From 4484-232 sp964486555 (lineage in GTDB: Bacteria > Thermotogota > Thermotogae > Thermotogales > Thermotogaceae): 14,260 bases of DNA. The DNA is taken from contig CAZANP010000046.1 in NCBI GenBank assembly GCA_964486555.1, positions 1 through 14,260 of the forward strand. The letters run 5' to 3'. This document shows, in pieces, positions 1 to 5,266 of this stretch (position 1 is its first letter; each line of letters starts with the position of its first letter). A program made the translations under genes and the position numbers. The notes below the pieces were generated by a model. That model worked only from the letters and a program-made list of their open reading frames with translations, was not told the origin of the DNA and did no database searches.

Positions 1-4
1 TTTG

Positions 5-34
5 TTGACAGAATGGAAAGTTAGAATGTAAAAT
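5..34 (+). promoter_or_regulatory. Sigma-A type promoter of the rplU operon
   Basis: A perfect -35 box TTGACA (5-10) is followed after 18 bases by TAAAAT (29-34), one mismatch from the TATAAT consensus. Transcription would start near position 41. This is the only strong promoter I see ahead of the plus-strand genes running to 5266, so it probably drives the whole rplU-to-rpoD operon. The start site is predicted, not measured. Confidence 0.75.
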
Positions 35-46
35 ACTAGAAGTCGG

Positions 47-98
47 CACTTGGAGTATGTCTCAAATCCCGAAAGGGTACATACTCCAGTGTTTGTTT
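47..98 (+). promoter_or_regulatory. Hairpin leader of rplU mRNA, possible attenuator
   Basis: The untranslated leader folds into a long hairpin. TGGAGTATGT (51-60) pairs perfectly with ACATACTCCA (79-88), and CAC (47-49) with GTG (89-91) if T50 bulges. The top holds a second stem, CCC (68-70) with GGG (75-77), closed by a GAAA tetraloop, and an asymmetric internal loop (61-67 opposite 78). The 3' arm is followed by the U-rich run TTTGTTT (92-98), so the element resembles an intrinsic terminator placed before rplU. Leaders that let L21 control its own operon are known in Firmicutes; whether this one belongs to that family is inference. The lower stem is not very GC-rich, which matters for a thermophile. 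Confidence 0.6.
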
Positions 99-124
99 CA
101 CCAAAAGTGAGGAGGTGGAATAAG

Positions 125-442
125 GTGTATGCCATCATCGAAACCTCTGGAAAACAGTACAAAGTTTCGGAAGGAGAGTTGCTCTACACGGAAAAACAGG
201 TAGGATATGAACCAGGTGAAGAGATATTGTTCGACAAAGTTCTCATGGTCCGCACCGATAACGAAACCTTGATAGGAAAGCCTTACTTGGAAAATGCGGT
301 GGTTAGAGGAAAGGTTTTGGAACATGGAAAAGCTCGCAAAGTTGTCACGGTGAAATACAGACCAAGAAAGAATTCTAAAGTGAAAAAAGGTCATAGACAG
401 TGGTACACGAAGATAATGATAGAGAAGATTGAATTGAAATGA
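125..442 (+). CDS. rplU: 50S ribosomal protein L21
   Basis: L21 is a 23S rRNA-binding protein of the large ribosomal subunit. The 105-residue product matches the usual family length. The N-terminus YAIIETSGKQYKVSEGE is the typical L21 opening, and the basic segment KYRPRKNSKVKKGHRQWYTK near the C-terminus is the conserved rRNA-binding stretch. I chose the GTG at 125 because GGAGG (111-115) lies 9 bases upstream and the family N-terminus begins there. The frame stays open back to a TTG at 50, but that stretch lies in the leader hairpin and has no SD. The stop codon overlaps the start of the next gene (ATGA), so the two are probably translationally coupled. It is the first gene of the ribosomal/macromolecular-synthesis operon. 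Confidence 0.96.
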   Translation: MYAIIETSGKQYKVSEGELLYTEKQVGYEPGEEILFDKVLMVRTDNETLIGKPYLENAVVRGKVLEHGKARKVVTVKYRPRKNSKVKKGHRQWYTKIMIEKIELK

Positions 443-738
443 TAAGGATTCACTTTAGAAGAGATGGATTTGAAGTTTCGGGGCACTCTGGTTTTGATGT
501 CAAAGGATACGATATCGTATGTAGTGCCGTGAGCGTTTTAACCCAACACACGGCGAGGATTCTGGAGAGAAGATGTGGAGCCAGTGTGACACGTAAGGGA
601 GGTTCTTTAAAGGTTTCTCTGAAGAAGATCGATGATCTTTCCAGAATACTCATGGAAGAGCTTTACATCTCTTTGAAAGATCTGGAGAAGCAGTACCCTG
701 GTAATCTGAAGGTGGAGGTGATAGAAAATGGCTCATAA
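439..738 (+). CDS. prp: Ribosomal-processing cysteine protease, Prp family (DUF464/YsxB)
   Basis: The 99-residue product belongs to the small cysteine protease family encoded between L21 and L27 in many bacteria. In Firmicutes such as Staphylococcus aureus, Prp removes a short N-terminal extension from L27. The signature GHSGFDVKGYDIVCSAVS is intact, with the expected catalytic pair His16 and Cys28, 12 residues apart as in the family. The start overlaps the rplU stop by four bases and has only a weak SD, which suggests translational coupling. The 3' end overlaps rpmA by 11 bases. The oddity is that the L27 encoded next door has no extension to cleave, so the natural substrate here is unclear. 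The family call is firm; the biological role in this organism is not. Confidence 0.9.
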   Translation: MIRIHFRRDGFEVSGHSGFDVKGYDIVCSAVSVLTQHTARILERRCGASVTRKGGSLKVSLKKIDDLSRILMEELYISLKDLEKQYPGNLKVEVIENGS

Positions 739-985
739 AAGAAGTGGAGGAGTTGCAAGAAACGGTAGAGACAGCAGGCCCAAGTACCTGGGGGTTAAAG
801 TTGGAGATGGCCAGTTCGTTAAAGCGGGGAATATCCTTGTAAGGCAGAGAGGAACCAGATTCTACCCTGGAAAGAATGTGGGTATGGGAAAAGATTTCAC
901 GTTGTTTGCACTGAAGGATGGATATGTTAAATTCAGAAGGAGGAATAACAAGAAATACGTGTACGTCGAGGAGGAAAGGATATGA
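728..985 (+). CDS. rpmA: 50S ribosomal protein L27
   Basis: L27 reaches its N-terminal tail toward the peptidyl-transferase centre of the large subunit. The 85-residue product starts MAHKRSGGVARNGRDS and contains GNILVRQRGTRFYPGKNVGMG, both diagnostic of L27. The ATG at 728 has a good SD (GGAGGTG, 714-720) 7 bases upstream. An in-frame TAG at 722-724 excludes a longer N-terminus, so the hydrophobic, QFFA-type extension that Prp removes in Firmicutes cannot exist. The stop overlaps the ribU start as ATGA. Confidence 0.97.
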   Translation: MAHKRSGGVARNGRDSRPKYLGVKVGDGQFVKAGNILVRQRGTRFYPGKNVGMGKDFTLFALKDGYVKFRRRNNKKYVYVEEERI

Positions 986-1533
986 GCAGAACCAAGCGCA
1001 CCGTCATCATGGGAGTATTCTCGGCTGTAGCCACCATCATGATGTATCTCGAATTTCCCATATTTCCACAGGCTGATTTTCTAAAATACGATCCCAGTGA
1101 GATACCTGCTCTTATAGTGTCTTTCATGGTTGATCCCTTAGCGGGAGTGACCGTGATTTTAGTTAAAGATATACTGTTTTTCTTCCTAAAATCGGGAGAC
1201 CCCATTGGTATAGCCATGAATGCAGCTGCCGGTGTGATTTTCGTATCCATAGCTGGTGTGATCTATCACAGGAGAAAAACGAAAGCGAGGGCAATCAAGG
1301 GTATGGTGTTATCGACTATCTGCACAACATGTACACTCGTCGGATTGAACGCATTGGTTGTTCCCCTGTACTTCAAAGCACCTTTCGATCTGTTCTTGAA
1401 GTTTTTACCGTTCATCATCGCTTTCAATCTGATCAAATTCTCGATAGACTCGTTTGTGACCTTTTTGGTCTATAAGAGAATATCGGTGTTCTTCAAATCA
1501 GAGGTTAAAGAAGTTGAAAGGAGGAGTACGTGA
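982..1533 (+). CDS. ribU: Riboflavin ECF transporter substrate-binding S component RibU
   Basis: This is a predicted inner-membrane protein of 183 residues that binds riboflavin and works with a shared energizing module (EcfT plus two ATPases) encoded elsewhere. About six hydrophobic segments are visible, near residues 8-24, 40-60, 57-70, 75-95, 107-130 and 138-165. The stretch FPIFPQADFLKYDPSEIPAL (25-44), followed by KDIL (62-65), is the RibU hallmark. Thermotoga maritima is known to carry a RibU within this same ribosomal cluster, and its S component has been structurally characterised. The gene overlaps rpmA by four bases (SD GAGGAAAGGA) and ends one base before rplM, so it is embedded in the ribosomal operon. 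I see no FMN riboswitch near it. The charged C-terminus (KSEVKEVERRST) should be cytoplasmic. Confidence 0.9.
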   Translation: MSRTKRTVIMGVFSAVATIMMYLEFPIFPQADFLKYDPSEIPALIVSFMVDPLAGVTVILVKDILFFFLKSGDPIGIAMNAAAGVIFVSIAGVIYHRRKTKARAIKGMVLSTICTTCTLVGLNALVVPLYFKAPFDLFLKFLPFIIAFNLIKFSIDSFVTFLVYKRISVFFKSEVKEVERRST

Positions 1534-1534
1534 T

Positions 1535-1984
1535 ATGGCGATAAAATTCCCTGTCCAGAAAACCAAAATGTTTAAAAAAGAGGAAATCACGAAAAAATGG
1601 TATGTTGTCGATGCGAGTGGAAAAACCCTGGGGAGACTCGCTTCAAGAATAGCGATCGTACTCATGGGGAAGCACAAACCAGAGTACACTCCCCATGTGG
1701 ATACAGGTGATTACGTCATAGTTGTAAACGCTGACAAGGTAGTTCTCACAGGAAAGAAGCTGGATCAGAAATTTTACTACAGACATTCGGGTTATCCAGG
1801 CGGTTTGAAGATGATCAGTGCAAGACAGATGCTTCAGAAGCATCCGGAAAGACTTATTTACCTGGCTGTCAAGAGAATGCTCCCCAAGACAGCCCTTGGG
1901 AGAAAAATGCTAAAGAAACTGAAGGTTTACGCATCTCCTGATCATCCACACAGTGCACAAAAACCGGAACCGCTAGAAATATGA
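1535..1984 (+). CDS. rplM: 50S ribosomal protein L13
   Basis: L13 is an early-assembling large-subunit protein. The 149-residue product shows the family core: WYVVDASGKTLGRLAS, then GDYVIVVNADKV and the motif KMFYRHSGYPGG-like segment KFYYRHSGYPGGLK, then AVKRMLPKTALGRKMLKKLKVY. I chose ATG 1535 because AGGAGG (1519-1524) sits 10 bases upstream; an in-frame TTG at 1514 lies upstream of that SD and inside ribU. L13 and S9 genes are neighbours in most bacteria, as here. It follows ribU after one base. Confidence 0.96.
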   Translation: MAIKFPVQKTKMFKKEEITKKWYVVDASGKTLGRLASRIAIVLMGKHKPEYTPHVDTGDYVIVVNADKVVLTGKKLDQKFYYRHSGYPGGLKMISARQMLQKHPERLIYLAVKRMLPKTALGRKMLKKLKVYASPDHPHSAQKPEPLEI

Positions 1985-1996
1985 GGAGGGATGAAT

Positions 1997-2407
1997 ATGG
2001 CTCAGACGGAAGTTGTGGGTTATTACGGGACTGGTAGAAGGAAAACCGCTGTTGCCCGTGTTTTTTTGAGACCTGGTGATGGAAAGATAAGAATAAATGG
2101 AAAAGTATACGATGATATCAACGAATATTTCCACAATCCAGCATGGTCAAGACATGCTTTAGAACCCCTCGTTGTCACCAACACCCTTGGTAAGTTCGAT
2201 ATCGTGGTGAGACTCAATGGAGGAGGACCAGCGGGTCAAGCTGGTGCTTTAAGACTTGGTATAGCAAGAGCTCTTGTTCAATTCGATGAGAATTTGAAAC
2301 CAACCCTCAAGGAACACAAGATGCTCACAAGGGATCCAAGGATGGTCGAAAGGAAGAAATACGGCCTCAAAAAGGCCAGAAGAGCTCCTCAGTATTCAAA
2401 GAGGTGA
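1997..2407 (+). CDS. rpsI: 30S ribosomal protein S9
   Basis: S9 lies in the small-subunit head, and its C-terminal tail reaches the P-site tRNA. The 136-residue product has YYGTGRRKTAVARVFLRPG at the start, NTLGKFDIVVRLNGGGPAGQAGA in the middle and the basic tail KKYGLKKARRAPQYSKR, all diagnostic. Two ATGs lie close together (1991 and 1997). The SD GGAGGG (1985-1990) touches the first one, so I prefer 1997, which gives normal spacing. It lies 12 bases after rplM and is followed by the dnaG SD hairpin. Confidence 0.96.
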   Translation: MAQTEVVGYYGTGRRKTAVARVFLRPGDGKIRINGKVYDDINEYFHNPAWSRHALEPLVVTNTLGKFDIVVRLNGGGPAGQAGALRLGIARALVQFDENLKPTLKEHKMLTRDPRMVERKKYGLKKARRAPQYSKR

Positions 2408-2412
2408 TTTTT

Positions 2413-2434
2413 CTCTTCTTTTCAGAAGAGGTGG
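2413..2434 (+). promoter_or_regulatory. Hairpin covering the dnaG ribosome binding site
   Basis: In the 31-base gap between rpsI and dnaG, CTCTTCT (2413-2419) is perfectly complementary to AGAAGAG (2424-2430), with a TTTC loop; T2412 with G2431 can add a wobble pair. The 3' arm contains the front of the dnaG SD (GAGGTGG, 2428-2434), so folding would hide it. There is no U-tract after the stem, so it is not a terminator. The geometry suggests control of primase translation, for instance by ribosomes ending rpsI. This is inferred from sequence only. Confidence 0.55.
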
Positions 2435-2438
2435 TATT

Positions 2439-4121
2439 TTGATCCCAAAGGAGGTAATAGAGGACATAAAGTCCAAAATTGATATAGTGGATGTTATCTC
2501 TGAGTACATCAATCTTCAGAGAGTTGGATCTTATTATCGAGCCCTTTGCCCTTTTCATCCAGAGACGACCCCCTCTTTCTACGTTCATCCCAAGCTTCAG
2601 TTTTATCATTGCTTCGGATGCGGGGCCAGTGGTGATGTCATAAAGTTCGTGCAGGAGATGGAGAAGATCAGTTTTTATGAGGCCTTGGAGAAGCTGGCGA
2701 AGAGAGTTGGCGTTGATCTTGGAAAGTATAGAGTAGGTGGTGGAGATTATAGAATTTACACAACTTTCTATGAAAACGTCTGGATGAAATACAAAGAAAC
2801 CTTAAAAGGGGAATCAAGAGCGTACCTGAAAGATCGGGGTTTCAACGACGAAGAGATAGAAAAATACGGTTTTGGATATTCCCCTGTGAATTCCAGAATC
2901 CCTCATAAAGTTGCAAAACAGATGAATGTACCTCTGGAAAAAGCACTGGAGTATGGAATTCTCATGAGGAGTGGGGGAACCTTAATCGATAGATTTGAAG
3001 GAAGAATAACGATACCCATAAGAAACGAGTCGGGAAAGATAGTCGCCTTCGGTGGGAGAATTCTTGGGGATGGAGAACCTAAGTATCTCAATTCACCAGA
3101 TACCAGGTACTTTTCAAAGAGCAAAATCCTCTTCATGTTCTCCGAAGCAAAGCGTTCCATAAAGGAGTTGGATTTCGTCATCATAACAGAAGGTTACATG
3201 GATGCTCTGGCCTTCCACAGGGCTGGTGTTACGAACGCGGTTGCGGTTCTCGGAACGAGTCTCACAAGAGATCATCTACTCAGGTTGGGAACTCAGACGA
3301 AGAACGTGATCCTCTGCTTCGATAACGATGATGCAGGGGTCAGAGCTTCTTTAAAAGCACTGGAAATACTCGATAAATTGGATTTCAACGTTTTGGTTCT
3401 CTCGATGGAGCCCTATAAAGACCCCGACGAATTCTTCCAGAACGAAGGGGCAGAAAATTTGAAAAACCGTCTGAAGGATTCCGTGCCTTACGAAATTTTC
3501 TTAACAAAAGCCATTTCATCGTTGTTCAATCTGAAAACATCAAATGGAGTTGAAGGTTTCCTGAAATCTATGAAAAAATGGGCGAATATCTTCAGAAAGA
3601 GTGGTAAGATAAAAAGGCTGGATAACCTCGTTCGAGAAGTTTCCTCTATTGTGAACCTTCCAGAATCAGATGTCATGAGTCTTTTCAGCTCTGAAGATTT
3701 TTCCTTGAAAACATCTTTGGACAGAAAAACCATAGGTGTGGAAGAGGAACTGGTTTTTCTGTACATGAATTACGAGGATCTCAGAGAGGATATAGAAAAA
3801 ATAGACACTGACGTTCTAGAAGGTCTTGGAAAGGATTTTTTTATGCTCCTTAAGGAAAGTGGTGATGTGAACACACTTCTGGAAAAGGCGTCTAAAGATT
3901 TGAAGGATTGGATCTTTAAAGTGCAGGAGTTGGTACCGGAACCGCCTGATCCAAGGAAGGTCTTCAAGGATATATTGAGCGATCTGGAAAAAAAGAGATT
4001 GAGAAAAAGGCTCGCTGAGATAGATGATATGATCAAAAATTCTGATGATGAAGAGAGAAAAATTCTCTTGAAGGCGAGAATAGACCTGATCAGAAGAATG
4101 AAAGAAATAGGAGGTGAATGA
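2439..4121 (+). CDS. dnaG: DNA primase DnaG
   Basis: DnaG makes the RNA primers for replication at the fork together with the replicative helicase. The 560-residue product has the expected order. An N-terminal zinc-binding domain shows CPFH (37-40) and CFGC (58-61). The catalytic core and TOPRIM domain show EGYMD (251-255), the metal-binding DNDDAG (295-300) and DPDEF (328-332). The C-terminal part (about 430-560), rich in Lys and Glu, should be the helicase-interacting domain. The start codon is TTG at 2439, with the SD GAGGTGG ending 4 bases upstream; no ATG near it fits the family N-terminus. The SD lies in a hairpin. Weak start plus masked SD suits a protein needed in few copies within a ribosomal operon. 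The stop overlaps an alternative rpoD start. Confidence 0.96.
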   Translation: MIPKEVIEDIKSKIDIVDVISEYINLQRVGSYYRALCPFHPETTPSFYVHPKLQFYHCFGCGASGDVIKFVQEMEKISFYEALEKLAKRVGVDLGKYRVGGGDYRIYTTFYENVWMKYKETLKGESRAYLKDRGFNDEEIEKYGFGYSPVNSRIPHKVAKQMNVPLEKALEYGILMRSGGTLIDRFEGRITIPIRNESGKIVAFGGRILGDGEPKYLNSPDTRYFSKSKILFMFSEAKRSIKELDFVIITEGYMDALAFHRAGVTNAVAVLGTSLTRDHLLRLGTQTKNVILCFDNDDAGVRASLKALEILDKLDFNVLVLSMEPYKDPDEFFQNEGAENLKNRLKDSVPYEIFLTKAISSLFNLKTSNGVEGFLKSMKKWANIFRKSGKIKRLDNLVREVSSIVNLPESDVMSLFSSEDFSLKTSLDRKTIGVEEELVFLYMNYEDLREDIEKIDTDVLEGLGKDFFMLLKESGDVNTLLEKASKDLKDWIFKVQELVPEPPDPRKVFKDILSDLEKKRLRKRLAEIDDMIKNSDDEERKILLKARIDLIRRMKEIGGE

Positions 4122-4123
4122 AA

Positions 4124-5266
4124 ATGGCAGGTAAAGCGAAGGTACTCTCACCAGAACAGATTGAAAAGAGAATAAAAAAGCTTATAAACCTCGGTAAGAA
4201 AAAAGGACACATAACCTATGAGGATATAGATAAAGCCTTTCCGCCTGATTACGAAGGGTTCGATACGAGTTTGATAGAGAAAATCTATGAGGAACTTGAG
4301 AAGAATCATGTAACGATTATGGATAAAGAACCCAGTGAGGGAAGTGAAGAAACTGTCACTGACGATGAGGTTATGAAACTCTTAGAAGAGGAATCTCCGG
4401 AGGTCTACGACAGCACGTCCGTTAAGGATTCCATAAAGATGTATCTCAAGGAAATCGGGAAGATACCACTCCTCACTCCATCTCAGGAAAGAGAACTTGC
4501 AAGGAGAGCTCAGATGGGAGATAAGAAAGCTCGTGAGAAGCTGATAACAGCCAACCTTAGGTTGGTAGTGAGTATTGCGAAGAGATACATAGGAAGAGGA
4601 CTTCCATTCCTGGATCTGATACAGGAAGGTAACATAGGTCTTCTAAAGGCTGTTGAAAAGTTCGATTGGAGGAAAGGATACAAGTTCAGCACATACGCAA
4701 CCTGGTGGATCAGACAGGCGATAACGAGAGCCATAGCTGATCAAGCAAGAACCATAAGGATACCAGTTCACATGGTTGAAACCATAAACAAGTTGAACAG
4801 ACTCATAAGGGAGTATTACCAGGAGCATGGTGAGCAACCTTCAATAGAAGAACTTGCCAAAATGATGGGAAAACCTGTGGAGAAGATAGAGGAAATACTG
4901 GAAGCAGCGAAAGAGACGATTTCTTTGGAAGCACCCATCGGAGAAGATGAGGATTCAACCATAGGAGATTTCGTCGCAGACGATTCCATACCGTCTCCTA
5001 AGAAAGAAGCTATGAGGATGTTGATAAGAGAGGAAGTTGAAAAGGTCTTGAGAACCTTGAATCCAAGAGAAGCGATGGTCCTGAAGATGAGGTATGGCCT
5101 GTTGGATGGAAAGGCTAAGACACTTGAAGAGGTTGGCCAGTATTTCAACGTCACGAGGGAAAGGATCAGGCAGATAGAAGTGAAGGCTCTCAGAAAACTG
5201 AGACATCCTTCAAGAAGTAAATACCTCAAAGCTCTTCTCAGCCTTCTCGACGAAGAGGAAAGGTAA
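4124..5266 (+). CDS. rpoD: RNA polymerase primary sigma factor (sigma-70 family, SigA/RpoD)
   Basis: This is the housekeeping sigma factor that directs RNA polymerase to -35/-10 promoters. The roughly 380-residue product carries a short region 1.1 (SPEQIEKRIKKLINLGKKKG). Region 1.2 (DSIKMYLKEIGKIPLLT) follows. The region 2 core has NLRLVVSIAKRY, DLIQEGNIGLLKAVEKFD and the melting/-10 recognition stretch KFSTYATWWIRQAI. A region 3 block follows, then the region 4.2 helix-turn-helix TLEEVGQYFNVTRERIRQIE. It lacks the large non-conserved insert of E. coli sigma-70. Two ATGs are possible, 4118 and 4124. AGGAGGTG (4109-4116) is only 1-3 bases from the first and 7-9 from the second, so I chose 4124; the difference is two residues. 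It directly follows dnaG, as in classical macromolecular-synthesis operons. No terminator follows it. Confidence 0.96.
   Translation: MAGKAKVLSPEQIEKRIKKLINLGKKKGHITYEDIDKAFPPDYEGFDTSLIEKIYEELEKNHVTIMDKEPSEGSEETVTDDEVMKLLEEESPEVYDSTSVKDSIKMYLKEIGKIPLLTPSQERELARRAQMGDKKAREKLITANLRLVVSIAKRYIGRGLPFLDLIQEGNIGLLKAVEKFDWRKGYKFSTYATWWIRQAITRAIADQARTIRIPVHMVETINKLNRLIREYYQEHGEQPSIEELAKMMGKPVEKIEEILEAAKETISLEAPIGEDEDSTIGDFVADDSIPSPKKEAMRMLIREEVEKVLRTLNPREAMVLKMRYGLLDGKAKTLEEVGQYFNVTRERIRQIEVKALRKLRHPSRSKYLKALLSLLDEEER

Noticed and set aside
50..124. A 25-codon N-terminal extension of L21 starting at TTG 50
   Set aside because: It has no SD, overlaps the leader hairpin and does not resemble L21. GTG 125 has a good SD and the right N-terminus.
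728..1000. FMN riboswitch ahead of ribU
   Set aside because: The upstream DNA is L27 coding sequence overlapping ribU, and there is no room for or sign of the conserved FMN aptamer.
3990..4123. Internal promoter for rpoD at the end of dnaG, as in E. coli
   Set aside because: TTGAGA-like matches exist, but none has a -10 box at suitable spacing.
4816..5229. 137-codon minus-strand open frame opposite rpoD
   Set aside because: It is antisense to the conserved sigma region 3-4 coding sequence, with no start signal or domain.
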